Assembly: GCF_022878925.1 (NCBI RefSeq)
Contig: NZ_CP084626.1
Location: forward strand, 992,001-1,056,000
Source: Caballeronia sp. TF1N1
GTDB taxonomy: Bacteria; Pseudomonadota; Gammaproteobacteria; Burkholderiales; Burkholderiaceae
Length of the DNA stretch: 64,000 nucleotides
Direction: 5' to 3'
This document shows positions 9,924-20,199 of this stretch, one piece after another. The notes beneath the pieces are model-generated. The model saw nothing but the letters and a program-made list of their open reading frames with translations, did no database searches and was not told the DNA's origin. Position 1 is the first letter of the stretch. The number at the start of each line of letters is the position of its first letter. Position numbers and translations under genes: made by a program.

Positions 9924-10919
9924 CTAGCCGCGCAAATGCCATTTCACGAAGAAGAACGGCGAAAGCAGCCACGGGCACGTCGCATACACGAACATCTTGA
10001 TGCGAAATCCCGGACTGACTTCATTCGATCCAGCCAGCAACGCGACCTTGCGCGCCAACGACGCGTCGCCGAACACGGCGCTCACGTAGCGCTCGCGCGC
10101 CGACTTTCGCGCCAGCATTGCGCGCATCCGAGCGCCGACGCCGACCTTGTCCGCGTCGCTTTCGAGCTGACGCGTCTCGCCCGATCCGTTGATATTCGCA
10201 AGCTTGATACGCGCGACGAAATCCGCCGGCGTGCGCCATTTGCGCTTGCTCGACAGCCCGCCGCGCCGGTACAGCACGAGCGGTTCGTGCAGCGTATGCG
10301 CGCCGTGACTCATGATCGCGCGAAACGCCATGATCTGGTCTTCGCCGTAGATGCCAGGCGCGATCGGCCCGAACTCCTCGAAGAGACGCCGCGCCCACGC
10401 ATGCGCCGCGCCGACCAGATGAGGCCGCCGTTCCATCCAGTCGTCGAAGCTGCGATAGTCGTCGAGGTCCGTTACGCGCAGGATGTCGTGCGTATTGCCT
10501 TCGGCATCGAGGTCTTGCAGGTCGGTCGCGATGAGGTCGTGGCGCTTGCCGCTTGCGAGCCACACTTCCATGACGCGCGTGACGCGTTCCGGTCGCGAGA
10601 TATCGTCGCCCGCCGCGATAAAAAGCATCTCGCCCGATGCGCGCGCCGCGAGCGCACTGAGATGCGCGCTGATACCCGTGTTCTTCTCGTTTCGATACAG
10701 CCGCACCGTATGCGGCCCGCGATATTCGCGCACACAGCGCTCGGCGACGGCGTAAGTGGCGTCGGAGGAGGCATCGTCGGAAATGAGGATTTCCAGCGGC
10801 GACCAGGTTTGCGCGAGCGCCCCGGCAATCGCGTCGGCAACGGTTTCCTGCTGATTGAAGCTAATGAGCAAGAGACTCGCGAGCGGCGCGTTCTGCTCTG
10901 GCTGTGATATTCCTGACAT
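9924..10919 (-). CDS. GT2-family glycosyltransferase
   Basis: A 331-aa GT-A transferase. The N-terminal domain has LLLISFNQQETVADAI and ISDDASSD (46-53), the nucleotide-sugar binding pattern, with an FIAAGDDISRPERV segment holding the DxD-like acidic residues. The C-terminal part is hydrophobic around FVYATCPWLLSPFFFVKW, which may be a membrane-associated helix. It is the first gene of the minus-strand pair and divergent from the O-antigen ligase. Function is most likely addition of an outer-core or O-antigen sugar, and the substrate is unknown. Confidence 0.82.
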   Translation of the reverse strand: MSGISQPEQNAPLASLLLISFNQQETVADAIAGALAQTWSPLEILISDDASSDATYAVAERCVREYRGPHTVRLYRNEKNTGISAHLSALAARASGEMLFIAAGDDISRPERVTRVMEVWLASGKRHDLIATDLQDLDAEGNTHDILRVTDLDDYRSFDDWMERRPHLVGAAHAWARRLFEEFGPIAPGIYGEDQIMAFRAIMSHGAHTLHEPLVLYRRGGLSSKRKWRTPADFVARIKLANINGSGETRQLESDADKVGVGARMRAMLARKSARERYVSAVFGDASLARKVALLAGSNEVSPGFRIKMFVYATCPWLLSPFFFVKWHLRG

Positions 10920-11078
10920 GTACGATTCTGAGTGCTTCGAAGGCCCGGCGCGTCTTGGCTACGGCGTTGCGCGCTCGCGGAGAGCGAATCTCATGCCAGA
11001 CGGCAGCGGCTATAATAACCCGCGATTTGGGGATAGGCGACCGGGCCGGCCGGTCAATCCCGCTTAAGGTTCATCGAT

Positions 11079-12356
11079 TTGGAAAAAACTCTGCGCTACA
11101 TGATCGCCAGCATGGTCTTGCTGGCGCCCGCAAGCACACTCGTCGTGCGAGGAGGGACGGGCTACTGCTTCTTCGTGTTGCTTGCCATCGCGCTCTTCGC
11201 GGGGTTCAGCAAGCCGTTTCGTCTGAGGCTCGGTCTGCTCGTCAACGCGTTCCCGCTCTATACGGTGGCCATGCTGTGCTTCATGGTTTATCTGCCGTTG
11301 CAGCAAGCCATCGAAGGTTATTATCTGCCGCGCGAATTCGACGGCATGTCGCGCTTCGCACTCGCGTTGCCGATTTTCCTGCTGCTCGTCAACGTGCCGA
11401 TTCGGCAACTGAAGGCGCTCGGCTGGGGCTGCGCGCTGGGTGCCATCGGCGCGGGTTTCTGGGCCGTGGACAGCGCCATCCACATGACGGTGACAGAACT
11501 CGATCGCCTCGGCAACGATTTCACCAATCCGATTCCCTATGGCAATACCGCGCTCCTGCTCGGCTTTCTTTCGGTGATGTCGATCCGCTGGGATCGTTAT
11601 CCGAACGCGCTGGCGAAGCGCCTCGGCATTGCACTGAAGCTGCTCGGACTGGTGGGCGGCATTTACGCGTCGTATCTGTCGGGCACGCGCGGCGGCTGGC
11701 TTGCCATTCCGCTCTTTCTCGTACTGTGCCTGCTCAACTTCGGCTGGATCAAACACCCTCGTCACTGGCTGACCGCGCTCGGCGTCGCCGTTCTGGCGAT
11801 GGCGCTCTTGCTCGCCTCGCCGATCGGCCGCGAACGTGTGCAGGCGACGCGCTCCGACATCGCGCGCCTGTCGCACGGCGCGGCGGCGGACAGTTCGCTC
11901 GGCGCGCGGCTGCAGTTGTGGACCGCGTCGATTCATCTGTTCGAGGCGAATCCGGTCTTCGGCGTCGGCAAGGGACATCTGAAGAATTCGCTCAAGGGCA
12001 TGGCCGATGCCGGCGAGGTATCGCCGCTCGTCGTCAATCAACGCGCGCACAGCGAGTTTTTCTCGACGATCGCGGAATTGGGCGCGTCGGGCGTGGTCTG
12101 TCTTGCGTTGCTGTATTTCGGGCCGCTCGTGTATTTCCTGCGCTACCGGAAGTCGCCGCATCCCGATGTGTCGACGGCGGCGTATTGCGGGATCGCGGTC
12201 TCGGGGTCGGTTATCATCTTCGGACTGAGTATCGATGTATTCACGGTCGTGATGAGCACGTCGCTCATCGCGCTCTTCTGGGCCGTGCTGCTTGCGGTCA
12301 TCACGCACGACGCGCGCGAGCCGCTTGGCAAGCCGGGGCGCGGACCGATCGGCTGA
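11079..12356 (+). CDS. O-antigen ligase family protein (WaaL-like)
   Basis: Polytopic inner-membrane protein (425 aa, roughly 10-12 hydrophobic segments) with the Wzy_C/ligase region: the conserved SGTRGGW near residue 200 begins a large periplasmic part, and a [12 protein letters not shown] motif near 325 contains a His usually conserved in ligases. It likely joins O-antigen from undecaprenyl diphosphate to lipid A-core in the periplasm; an O-antigen polymerase is the main alternative. The start is a TTG at 11079 with TAAGG about 10 bases upstream, and no better ATG fits the N-terminus [12 protein letters not shown]. MsbA, which flips lipid A-core, is the next gene on the strand. Confidence 0.85.
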   Translation: MEKTLRYMIASMVLLAPASTLVVRGGTGYCFFVLLAIALFAGFSKPFRLRLGLLVNAFPLYTVAMLCFMVYLPLQQAIEGYYLPREFDGMSRFALALPIFLLLVNVPIRQLKALGWGCALGAIGAGFWAVDSAIHMTVTELDRLGNDFTNPIPYGNTALLLGFLSVMSIRWDRYPNALAKRLGIALKLLGLVGGIYASYLSGTRGGWLAIPLFLVLCLLNFGWIKHPRHWLTALGVAVLAMALLLASPIGRERVQATRSDIARLSHGAAADSSLGARLQLWTASIHLFEANPVFGVGKGHLKNSLKGMADAGEVSPLVVNQRAHSEFFSTIAELGASGVVCLALLYFGPLVYFLRYRKSPHPDVSTAAYCGIAVSGSVIIFGLSIDVFTVVMSTSLIALFWAVLLAVITHDAREPLGKPGRGPIG

Positions 12357-12462
12357 ATTCGGGCCGGCCGGTTTCATTCTCCGGCTGACGAGAAATCACA
12401 AAAGTAACCAACGAGCGCCGCGGGAAGAGCTGGAAAGCGCCGGGCGAAGTGGAGATACGCTC

Positions 12463-14247
12463 TTGAAACGAGAAGGTAGTTTGCGCAAGCCGATTGGCGG
12501 CGCGGAAAGTTCGTCGCCGACCGCGGTCATGCGGCGCCTGTGGCCCTACATCCGCCCGCTCATGGGCATGGTGTTGCTCGGGCTCGGGACGATGGGTATC
12601 GTCGCCGCGACCGAAGCCGGCATCCCGATGCTGCTCAAACCGTTGCTCGACCACGGTTTTGGCTCCAAAAGCAGCGATCACGCGAAATGGCTCGTGCCGG
12701 CCGCGGTGATCGGACTCGCGCTCGTACGCGGCGCGGCGCAGTATGCGTCGGGCTATTTTCTGTCGTACGTGTCGAACAAGATCCTGCTGCAACTTCGCCT
12801 GCAGATGTTCGAGCGCATGATCCACACGAGCGCCGGCTTCTTTCAGCGCGAGACGGCCAGCACGGTCATCAATGCAGTCGTGTTCGAGGTCAACCAGATT
12901 CTGAGCGTGCTATCGAGCGTCGTCGTCACGCTCGTGCGCGATTCGCTCACGGTCGTCTTTCTGCTCGGCTATCTGTTCATCCTCAACTGGCGGCTCACGC
13001 TGATCGTCGCGGTCATCCTGCCGGTGATCGGCTGGCTCGTGAGCAAGATCAACCGCCGATTGCGGCGGCTCAATCGCGAGCATCAGACGCTGACCAACGA
13101 GTTGTCCTATGTCGTCGAGGAAACCGTCGCGGGCTACAAGGTCGTCAAGGTGCATAACGGCGAACCGTACGAAATGGACCGCTTCACGGAGATGAGCCAG
13201 CGCCTGCGCGGCTACTCGATGCGCATGCAGGTGTCCGGCGGCCTCGCGCAGCCGCTCACGCAGTTTCTTGCGTCGATCGCGCTCGCGGTGGTCATCACGA
13301 TTGCGGTCGTGCAGTCCACCAACGATCAGACCACGGTAGGCGGCTTCGTTGCCTTCGTCACGTCCATGTTGCTCGTCATCTCGCCGCTCAAGCATCTGAT
13401 TGACATCAATCAGCCGATGCAGCGTGGCATGACGGCGGCGGAGCTGATCTTCGGCCTGATCGACGAACCCGAGGAGCCGAAGGGCGGCGGGCGGCGTCTG
13501 GAACGCGCGCAAGGCGAAGTCGAGTTCCGCGATGTCACGTTCAGCTACGGTTCGCTGGACCGCATGATTCTCGACCGCGTGTCGTTCAAGGTTGCGCCCG
13601 GCGAGATGGTCGCGCTCGCGGGGCCGTCAGGCAGTGGCAAGACCACGCTCGTGAATCTGCTGCCGCGCTTCTTCGATCCACGCGGCGGGCAGGTGCTCGT
13701 CGATGGCGTGCCGATCACCGACTACGACCTGCACGACCTGCGCGGCCAGATGGCGATGGTGAGCCAGGATGTCGTGCTGTTCAACGACTCCATTGCGGCG
13801 AACGTTGCTTATGGGCAGAAGCCCGATCGCGACCGCGTGTTCTCGGCGTTGATGGCGGCGAATCTCATCGATATGGTGCAGGCGCTGCCTGATGGCATGG
13901 ATACCTTGATCGGCGGCAACGGCATGCGCTTGTCCGGTGGACAGCGGCAGCGTTTGGCGATTGCCCGCGCGATCTACAAGGACGCGCCGATCCTGATCCT
14001 GGACGAGGCGACATCGGCGCTTGATTCCGAATCGGAACGCTACGTGCAGGCCGCGCTCGAAACGCTGATGAAGGGACGCACGACGCTCGTGATCGCGCAT
14101 CGCTTGTCGACCATCGAGCGCGCGGACCGCATCCTCGTCATGGAAGGCGGGCGAATTGCGGAGCAGGGCAGCCATGCCGAACTATTGCGCAAGGAAGGAC
14201 TGTATGCGCATCTGCACCGGATTCAGTATCAGCAACAGCCGGCTTGA
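12463..14247 (+). CDS. msbA: Lipid A export ABC transporter MsbA
   Basis: Half-size ABC exporter that flips lipid A-core across the inner membrane; 594 aa from this start against 582 in E. coli. Six transmembrane helices occupy about residues 25-320. The ATPase domain has Walker [10 protein letters not shown] near 387, the LSGGQRQR signature near 490, and Walker B ILILDEAT near 511 followed by the H-loop VIAHRLS. The frame is open back to 12292, but a TTG at 12463 preceded by GGAG with an 8-base spacer fits far better, so the upstream 57 codons are probably untranslated. The protein begins [13 protein letters not shown] (fMet in place of Leu). Confidence 0.93.
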   Translation: MKREGSLRKPIGGAESSSPTAVMRRLWPYIRPLMGMVLLGLGTMGIVAATEAGIPMLLKPLLDHGFGSKSSDHAKWLVPAAVIGLALVRGAAQYASGYFLSYVSNKILLQLRLQMFERMIHTSAGFFQRETASTVINAVVFEVNQILSVLSSVVVTLVRDSLTVVFLLGYLFILNWRLTLIVAVILPVIGWLVSKINRRLRRLNREHQTLTNELSYVVEETVAGYKVVKVHNGEPYEMDRFTEMSQRLRGYSMRMQVSGGLAQPLTQFLASIALAVVITIAVVQSTNDQTTVGGFVAFVTSMLLVISPLKHLIDINQPMQRGMTAAELIFGLIDEPEEPKGGGRRLERAQGEVEFRDVTFSYGSLDRMILDRVSFKVAPGEMVALAGPSGSGKTTLVNLLPRFFDPRGGQVLVDGVPITDYDLHDLRGQMAMVSQDVVLFNDSIAANVAYGQKPDRDRVFSALMAANLIDMVQALPDGMDTLIGGNGMRLSGGQRQRLAIARAIYKDAPILILDEATSALDSESERYVQAALETLMKGRTTLVIAHRLSTIERADRILVMEGGRIAEQGSHAELLRKEGLYAHLHRIQYQQQPA

Positions 14248-14371
14248 TCGGCTTATTGACCATCGGCGCTTGTTCCCGACTTCGGTCAACTATTGATACA
14301 AACGCTTCGATTAGCCTTGATATGATCCGCGGCCCAATCCGTGGGACCGGATCATTGAAAGAGAAGCGAAG

Positions 14372-15687
14372 ATGATGTTGCAGTTCGTTGTAGAAGCAAA
14401 AACGCGCAGCCGGCCGAGCCTTGCGTCGATGGCTGCGGTGGTTCTCATCAGCACCGTTCTTGCTGCCTGCTCGGGCGGCGGCTCTAGCGCTCCCTCGAAA
14501 GATTCGACGGATACCACGGGTACGACGGACCCGTCGGGCAAGAGCGCAACGACCGCGGCCGCGCTGCCGGCCATGTCCATTAATACGGATGGCCGTGTTC
14601 CGATCGTCAATAAAGATGTTTATCTCGGCGCCGATCTCGGCATCACCGGGCCGGACGATGTCGATCCCTTCACAGGCAGGACGAGCATCAAGGGCCATGG
14701 CAACAGCACGTGGACGGCGGACAAGAAGCCATATCGCTTGAAACTCGACAGCAAGGCAAGTTTTTTTGGGCTGCCGAAGGATAAGAACTGGATTCTGCTC
14801 GCGAATTACTTCGACAAGACGCTCTTGCGCAATCGCACGGCGTTCGAACTCGGCAGGCGTTTTGGCATGGCGTGGACGCCGCATGACGTTCCCGTCGAAC
14901 TCACGCTCAACGGTCAGTATGCGGGCGTGTATGACGTGGTCGAGTCGGTGCGGGTGGACAAGAACCGCGTGAATATCGCCAATAGTGACAACGCGGTCGC
15001 GCCCGAGCGCACAGGCTTCCTGGTCGAAATCAACGAGCGCATGGACGAAGACATTTGCTGGCGCACGACGCACGGCATTGCGCTTTGCATCGACAGTCCG
15101 GATTCGGCACGGACGCACAGGTCGCTTTTATCAAAGACTATATGCAGCAGGCCGAGGACGCGTTGTATTCAAATTCGGGGAATTACGAGCAGTACTTCGA
15201 CGTCGCATCGCTGATCGACTGGTATCTCGTCAACGAGATTTTCAAGAATCAGGACGCGCGGGATTTTGCGAGCATCTACCTCTATAAGGATGCCGGCGGC
15301 AAATTGAAGTTCGGGCCGTTGTGGGACTTCGACATTGGCGCGGGCAACATTAACTTTTCTGACGCGCAGTATCCGGAAGGATGGTGGGTTGCAAATGGTC
15401 AGTGGATTTCACGCATGAAGCAGATCGATCCGAGCTTCGAGACACGTGTTCGGGCACGGTGGGATCAACTGAAGGCATCGCAAATCGATACGATCGTGAG
15501 TTATGTCGATGAGAACGCGCAGGCGCTTCAGGCAAATGGCGCAGCTAAGCGCAACTTTGATAAATGGCCGGTGCTTGGGAAGAAGCTTTGGCCGAATCCG
15601 GTGGTGACGGGTTCTTATCAGGGTGAGGTGGCTTATCTGAAAGATTGGCTCACGCGGCGGATTGCCTGGTTGGATGGGAATCTTTGA
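14372..15687 (+). pseudogene. CotH-like lipoprotein gene, frameshifted
   Basis: Two overlapping frames together make one CotH-kinase-like protein of about 437 aa. The first part (from 14372) has a lipoprotein signal with lipobox LAAC (Cys33), a Ser/Thr-rich linker, and GHGNSTW, KPYRLKLDSK and LLANYFDKTLLRNR. The second part (frame of 15055-15687) continues with VAFIKDYMQQAEDALY, WYLVNEIFKNQD and LWDFDIGAGN, all expected in CotH proteins. The switch lies between about 15096 and 15125 and equals one lost base or two gained. No slippery heptamer is visible there, so programmed frameshifting is unlikely. It is a pseudogene or a sequencing error. CotH proteins are atypical kinases that phosphorylate proteins or remodel surface polymers. 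Confidence 0.75.
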
Positions 15688-15698
15688 GGGTGGAATTG

Positions 15699-15719
15699 CA
15701 GGAGCGTCACGCGCTCCTG
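15699..15719 (+). terminator. Hairpin after the CotH-like gene
   Basis: Eight-bp perfect stem CAGGAGCG / CGCTCCTG with a 5-nt loop, 12 bases after the stop, followed by T-rich but interrupted sequence. Probable terminator of moderate strength. Confidence 0.55.
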
Positions 15720-15753
15720 TTTGCTATTTGCTGTTTGCTGTTTGCTGTTTGCA
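15719..15753. repeat. Five tandem 7-bp units (GTTTGCT)
   Basis: GTTTGCT-ATTTGCT-GTTTGCT-GTTTGCT-GTTTGCA in direct succession between two convergent gene ends. A simple sequence repeat with no coding role seen. Confidence 0.9.
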
Positions 15754-15779
15754 GCATCGATACAGAAGAGCCGCTCGGC

Positions 15780-16127
15780 TCAGTCGTCTGGAAAACCATA
15801 CCAGCCATCCATTAAGGCGCTGATTTCGATGTCGATAAATTCTGGTCTGCCTTCCAACCACCGACGCATGATTTCACGTTGCGAGTCGGTTGCAGAACCT
15901 CGCAAGCGCTCGGATTGGACATAGAAGGCCAGGCCATCCTCGTTGATGCCTCCGGAGGCTAGCATGCCGTTTGCCTCGACACATTCCTCCAAAAAAGTAT
16001 CGATCAGGATGTCGATCTGCTCGGCATCGAGGGCTTGAACCAGCTGCGCGCGAGCCCTGAAAACCAGTTCCTGGAACTCGCCAAGATGCAATTTCTTGCG
16101 TTGTCGACGATTGTAATTCTTTGCCAA
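15780..16127 (-). CDS. yggL: YggL family 50S ribosome-binding protein
   Basis: Small protein (115 aa) of the YggL/DUF469 family, which in E. coli associates with the large ribosomal subunit. Recognised from the N-terminal RRQRKKLHLGEFQEL block, the central VEANGMLASGGINEDGL and the C-terminal RRWLEGRPEF ... ELSALMDGW-like pattern. No ATG is available. A TTG at 16127 preceded by GGAG with a 6-base spacer is my choice. An upstream in-frame TTG at 16139 is possible but overlaps that ribosome site. The gene stands alone, convergent with the broken CotH gene. A 16-bp palindrome lies about 155 bases upstream. Confidence 0.85.
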   Translation of the reverse strand: MAKNYNRRQRKKLHLGEFQELVFRARAQLVQALDAEQIDILIDTFLEECVEANGMLASGGINEDGLAFYVQSERLRGSATDSQREIMRRWLEGRPEFIDIEISALMDGWYGFPDD

Positions 16128-16281
16128 GTTGTTCTCCAATCAGAACCGCGCAGTGTAGCGCGCGCTGCTTGAGCGTCGGCCTGATCGAATAAATTTTTCC
16201 AATTAGCTGCAGGTTGTTCGGCCGTCGGCGCAGTCACGCTGCTCTAAAGCAACTAATCTCTTTCGACGTAAGTGAATGAAG

Positions 16282-16314
16282 CTTCGTAATTACGAAGGGC
16301 CGCTATTCGGCCCT
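16282..16314. promoter_or_regulatory. 16-bp palindrome plus GC hairpin
   Basis: CTTCGTAATTACGAAG (16282-16297) is a perfect palindrome. It runs into a second inverted repeat, AGGGCCG / CGGCCCT (16296-16302, 16308-16314). No T-run follows on either strand, so an operator or RNA structure is as likely as a terminator for rng. Confidence 0.45.
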
Positions 16315-16395
16315 CGTTGCTTATTTATGCGTCGATGAACAAAAGGTTCGAACGCGCGCCCCTGCGTGTTTCTTTAGAGGTTGTATGAGTTAGTC

Positions 16396-17865
16396 CTACA
16401 TCAACACAATGTCATACTGCTCCTGACTCAAATTCGACTCCACCTGCAACGAAACCGGCTTGCCGATAAAGTCCATCAACATCGCCAGATGCTGTGACTC
16501 TTCTTCCAGAAACAGATCGATCACCTGCTGAGAAGCCACCACGCGAAATTCGCGCGGATTGAACTGCCGCGATTCGCGCATGATCTCGCGCAACACGTCA
16601 TAACACACGGTTCGCGGCGTCTTCACCTGCCCCTTGCCCTGACAAGTGGGACACGGCTCGCACAACACATGCGCAAGAGATTCCCGCGTGCGCTTGCGCG
16701 TCATCTCCACGAGCCCGAGTTGCGAAAAGCCATTGACCGTGACGCGCGTACGATCCCGCGACAGCGCGCGCTTCAATTCGCTCAGGACCTGATCGCGATG
16801 CTCGACGTTCTCCATATCGATGAAATCGATGATGATGATTCCGCCCAGATTCCTCAACCGCAATTGCCGCGCGATGGTGTGCGCCGCTTCGAGGTTCGTC
16901 TTGAAGATGGTGTCGTCGAAATTACGCGCGCCGACATAGCCGCCCGTATTCACGTCGATGGTCGTCATGGCCTCGGTCTGATCGATCATCAGATAGCCGC
17001 CCGACTTCAAATCGACGCGCCGCGACAGCGCCCGCAAAATTTCCGCCTCGATGTTGTACAGGTCGAAAAGCGGCCGCTCGCCCGTGTAGTGATGCACGCG
17101 CGATGCCACCGCCGGCGTGAACTCCGCCGCAAAATCCGCCAGCATCTGATACGTCTCGCGCGAATCCACTTGAATGCGCGTGGTCTCGTCATTCACGAAG
17201 TCGCGCAACACGCGCTGCGCCAGATTTAGATCCTGATAGAGCAAAGTGGTCGGCGGTACGCGCTGCCCTTGAGCAATTATCGTCGCCCAGGTCTTGCGCA
17301 GATACGAGACATCGGCGGCAAGCTCTTCACTCGATGCATCTTCGGCAATCGTCCGCACGATATAGCCGCCTTTTTCATCGGCGGGCAACACGGCGGTGAG
17401 ACGCGCGCGAATAGCTTCGCGCTCCGTCTCGCTCTCGATCTTCTGCGAAATCCCGATATGCGGTTCCTGCGGCAGATAAACCAGCGTGCGCCCCGCAATG
17501 CTCACCTGCGTGGAAAGCCGCGCGCCCTTCGTGCCGATAGGGTCCTTCACGACCTGCACCATTAGCGCCTGTCCTTCGAAGACGATCTTTTCGATAGGCA
17601 CATGCGGCGACGATCCATGCGGCTCGCCCGCCACGCGCGGATGCCATATATCCGCAACATGAAGAAACGCGGCGCGTTCCAGACCAATGTCGATGAACGC
17701 CGACTGCATGCCCGGCAACACGCGCACGACCTTGCCAAGATAGACGTTGCCGACGCGGCCGCGCGAGAGCGTGCGTTCGACGTGAAGCTCCTGAACGGCG
17801 GCTTGCTGAACCAGTGCGACGCGGGTTTCTTGCGGTGTGACGTTGATCAGGATTTCTTCGTTCAT
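16396..17865 (-). CDS. rng: Ribonuclease G
   Basis: Endoribonuclease of the RNase E/G family: 5' maturation of 16S rRNA and mRNA decay. Starting at MNEEILINVTPQETR the product is 489 aa, the same as E. coli RNase G. An S1 domain (GRVGNVYLGKVVRVLPGMQSAF) comes first, then the catalytic DNase I-like domain with GGIIIIDFIDME. The zinc-link CPTCQGKG follows and mediates dimerisation. No long C-terminal scaffold is present, which separates it from RNase E. The open frame runs on to 18114, but that extension lies inside maf in another frame and is not real. It follows maf by 7 bases and is the last gene of the operon. Confidence 0.95.
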   Translation of the reverse strand: MNEEILINVTPQETRVALVQQAAVQELHVERTLSRGRVGNVYLGKVVRVLPGMQSAFIDIGLERAAFLHVADIWHPRVAGEPHGSSPHVPIEKIVFEGQALMVQVVKDPIGTKGARLSTQVSIAGRTLVYLPQEPHIGISQKIESETEREAIRARLTAVLPADEKGGYIVRTIAEDASSEELAADVSYLRKTWATIIAQGQRVPPTTLLYQDLNLAQRVLRDFVNDETTRIQVDSRETYQMLADFAAEFTPAVASRVHHYTGERPLFDLYNIEAEILRALSRRVDLKSGGYLMIDQTEAMTTIDVNTGGYVGARNFDDTIFKTNLEAAHTIARQLRLRNLGGIIIIDFIDMENVEHRDQVLSELKRALSRDRTRVTVNGFSQLGLVEMTRKRTRESLAHVLCEPCPTCQGKGQVKTPRTVCYDVLREIMRESRQFNPREFRVVASQQVIDLFLEEESQHLAMLMDFIGKPVSLQVESNLSQEQYDIVLM

Positions 17866-17872
17866 GGCCTGT

Positions 17873-18484
17873 TTAGAATTCGACGCGTGCCACGCGCAAG
17901 AGTGCTGCGGTTTCGAAAAGGGGCAAACCCATGATACCCGAATAGGACCCGTCGATTCGCTCGATAAATGCTGCCGCGCGGCCTTGAATGCCATAGGCGC
18001 CGGCCTTGCCCAAAGGCTCGCCCGTCGCGGCGTATCGTTGCAGCGCAGCACGGTCGACCGGCGCGAAACGCACCGTCGAGCGCGAGAGCGCGGCGTGACA
18101 TGCGCCATCGGCATCGACGACGGTCAGCGCCGTCAGCACTTCATGTTCGCGACCCGCGAGCTTCGTCAGCATCGCGACCGCGTCTTCTTCATGCGTGGGC
18201 TTGCCAAGTATTTGTCCGTCGATGGTCACGGTTGTATCCGCGACGAGAATGGGCGCTGTCCCATGATTGCCCGCGACGAGACGTGCGCGCGCCGCATGCG
18301 CCTTCAGCATGCAGACACGCTGAACATAGGCATGCGCTGCTTCGCCGGGCAGCTCGGCTTCGAGGGCTTCGGCGTCTTCATCGGGACGAGGCAAGAGGAG
18401 TTCGAACCGCACGCCCAGTTGCCGCAGCAACTCCTGGCGGCGCGGGCTTTGAGACGCAAGATAGACGAAGGGATAAGTAGACAT
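17873..18484 (-). CDS. maf: Maf-family nucleotide pyrophosphatase
   Basis: Nucleoside triphosphate pyrophosphatase of the Maf/YhdE family (203 aa), which hydrolyses dTTP/UTP or modified nucleotides and may restrain septation. Recognised by the N-terminal [16 protein letters not shown] phosphate loop, the [13 protein letters not shown] motif holding the catalytic Asp, and the closing [26 protein letters not shown]. The start at [16 protein letters not shown] (18484) is preferred to the open-frame start at 18613. It sits between rlmH (67 bases upstream) and rng (7 bases downstream), the usual beta-proteobacterial order. Confidence 0.94.
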   Translation of the reverse strand: MSTYPFVYLASQSPRRQELLRQLGVRFELLLPRPDEDAEALEAELPGEAAHAYVQRVCMLKAHAARARLVAGNHGTAPILVADTTVTIDGQILGKPTHEEDAVAMLTKLAGREHEVLTALTVVDADGACHAALSRSTVRFAPVDRAALQRYAATGEPLGKAGAYGIQGRAAAFIERIDGSYSGIMGLPLFETAALLRVARVEF

Positions 18485-18551
18485 TCGATAGCGGGTCTCG
18501 ACAAGCGCGCCGGCCTTCGACACCACCACGGAAATATCAGGGCATCTGCCG

Positions 18552-19022
18552 TTACGCGCGATGATAAGGATGATTCTGCGTGATGCTCCACGCACGGTAA
18601 AGCTGTTCGGCAAGCAGCACGCGCACCATGCCGTGCGGCAGCGTGAGACTCGAGATACGCAGCATGAGTTCGGCGCGCGCCTTCACTTCGGGCGCGAGGC
18701 CGTCCGCGCCGCCGATCACGAACGCGACATCGCGGCCGTCCTGTTGCCAGGCGGGCAGGGCGTTCGCGAGTTGCATCGTGGTCCAGTCGCGGCCGCGTTC
18801 ATCGAGCGCAATCACGCGGGCGTTCTTCGGCAGGGCAGCTTCTATTCGCTGCTTCTCGGCAGCCATCACGCTTTCGGCATTGCGGCCGGACGAGCGCTGC
18901 TCGGGCTTGATCTCTTTGAGCTCGATGCGCAATTCGGGCGGCATGCGCTTCGCGTATTCGTCGAAGCCATTCGTGATCCAGTCGGGCATCTTGTGTCCGA
19001 CTGCGAGAATGACGAGCTTCAT
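18552..19022 (-). CDS. rlmH: 23S rRNA pseudouridine-1915 N3-methyltransferase
   Basis: SPOUT-class methyltransferase (156 aa, E. coli 155) that methylates pseudouridine 1915 of helix 69 in 70S ribosomes. It shows [16 protein letters not shown] at the start, [12 protein letters not shown] in the middle, and the SAM-binding trefoil knot FVIGGADGL, then [18 protein letters not shown] and the C-terminal NHPYHRA. It starts 14 bases after rsfS. The frame is open far upstream, but those codons overlap rsfS in another frame and are not coding. Confidence 0.96.
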   Translation of the reverse strand: MKLVILAVGHKMPDWITNGFDEYAKRMPPELRIELKEIKPEQRSSGRNAESVMAAEKQRIEAALPKNARVIALDERGRDWTTMQLANALPAWQQDGRDVAFVIGGADGLAPEVKARAELMLRISSLTLPHGMVRVLLAEQLYRAWSITQNHPYHRA

Positions 19023-19036
19023 CGACGCGCTGCGCT

Positions 19037-19492
19037 TTAGGCCTGCTTGCGCGCGGTCTTGCGGGCGGGACGCTTGACGGCCGGTGCGGCATCTTCCTCG
19101 TCTTCGTCCTCGTCGGCTTCGACGTTCGCGCCGCCGAACATGCTCGGCTTGCTCAGTTTCACGCGCACGGGTTTGTCGCCCCAGACTTCTTCGAGGTTGT
19201 AGTACTGGCGCAGCGCCGGTTGCAGGATATGGACGACCGCGTCGCCGCAGTCGACCAGCACCCATTCGCCGATCTCTTCGCCTTCCGTGCTGATGATGTC
19301 GCCACCGGCTTCCTTCACCCGTTCGCGCACGCTGTTGGCAAGCGCCTTGGTCTGCCGGTTCGACGTGCCGCTCGCCACGACCACGCGGTCGAACAGCGAC
19401 GTCAGGTGAGTGGTGTTGAACACTTTGATGTCTTGCGCCTTGACGTCTTCGAGACCGTCGATGATCGCGCGTTGAAGCTTTTGAATTTCCAT
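19037..19492 (-). CDS. rsfS: Ribosome silencing factor
   Basis: RsfS/YbeB (151 aa), which binds uL14 on free 50S subunits and blocks subunit joining when nutrients are low. The core from [22 protein letters not shown] through [28 protein letters not shown] matches the family. Against about 105 aa in E. coli it carries an additional C-terminal tail of roughly 40 residues, first acidic ([11 protein letters not shown]) and then basic Lys/Arg/Ala-rich. The start ATG at 19492 follows the nadD stop by two bases (TAATCATG), so translation is probably coupled. Confidence 0.95.
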   Translation of the reverse strand: MEIQKLQRAIIDGLEDVKAQDIKVFNTTHLTSLFDRVVVASGTSNRQTKALANSVRERVKEAGGDIISTEGEEIGEWVLVDCGDAVVHILQPALRQYYNLEEVWGDKPVRVKLSKPSMFGGANVEADEDEDEEDAAPAVKRPARKTARKQA

Positions 19493-19494
19493 GA

Positions 19495-20199
19495 TTACCG
19501 TTGATACAAATGATGTTGAACAATGTAGTCCCATACGGCGGATGGGACCTGCGCGCGGACTTCGTCTTGCGACGCGCCTCGTGCGCCTTCGTGTGATGCG
19601 CTCGCTTCCTCGCGGATCGCCGTGGCGGATACGTCGATGAGAAGCGTGGTGTCGATCAGCATGTGACCGTGCGTGCTGGCCTGCAAGACTTCCGGGGATG
19701 CCTCGCGTGCTTCGAATTCGGCGGCGACGGGCGCGGGCAGCAACGCGACATCGAAGCCGGGACGCGTCTCCACGCAGACATGCGCGAATTCGAAGAGCCG
19801 TTTCCAGTCGCGCCAGGTATTGAGCTTGACCAGTTGATCCGCGCCGATCAGCAACGCAAGCGATGCCTCGGCGCCTTCCTGCTCGCGCCAGCGGGCAAGC
19901 GTCTCCACCGTGTAGGTCGCGCCTTCGCGCTCGACTTCATCGGTGGCGACGGTGATCTTCACGCCCTCGATGTGCAGCGACCGCGCCGCCGCGCGCGTCA
20001 TCGCCAGCCGGTGATGCGGCGCCGATACGCCTTCCTTCTGCCACGGCTGACCCGCGGGCAACAGCACGAGTTCGGTCAGGCGCAAGAGCGCGGCGAAGCG
20101 GCGCGCGAGCGCCAGATGCCCTTCGTGAATCGGATCGAAGGTGCCGCCCAAAATGCCGACGCGCTTTTTGCAAGGTGTGCCCGGCGCGATCACAGCCAT
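19495..20199 (-). CDS. nadD: Nicotinate-nucleotide adenylyltransferase
   Basis: Adenylates nicotinate mononucleotide to deamido-NAD in NAD synthesis (234 aa). Seen: [22 protein letters not shown], the GGTFDPxHxGH nucleotide-binding motif, PAGQPWQK, and [10 protein letters not shown]. The C-terminal ISATxIR-equivalent is VSATAIREE. Between the core and C-terminus there is an Ala/Glu-rich insertion ([17 protein letters not shown]) longer than in E. coli. The start at [14 protein letters not shown] (20199) overlaps the end of hemF by 10 bases; the open frame beyond it is antisense-like noise inside hemF. Part of hemF-nadD-rsfS-rlmH-maf-rng. Confidence 0.93.
   Translation of the reverse strand: MAVIAPGTPCKKRVGILGGTFDPIHEGHLALARRFAALLRLTELVLLPAGQPWQKEGVSAPHHRLAMTRAAARSLHIEGVKITVATDEVEREGATYTVETLARWREQEGAEASLALLIGADQLVKLNTWRDWKRLFEFAHVCVETRPGFDVALLPAPVAAEFEAREASPEVLQASTHGHMLIDTTLLIDVSATAIREEASASHEGARGASQDEVRAQVPSAVWDYIVQHHLYQR

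Noticed and set aside
15097..15125. Programmed frameshift in the CotH-like gene
   Set aside because: No X-XXY-YYZ slippery heptamer or stimulatory structure is visible at the junction. Mutation or sequencing error is simpler.
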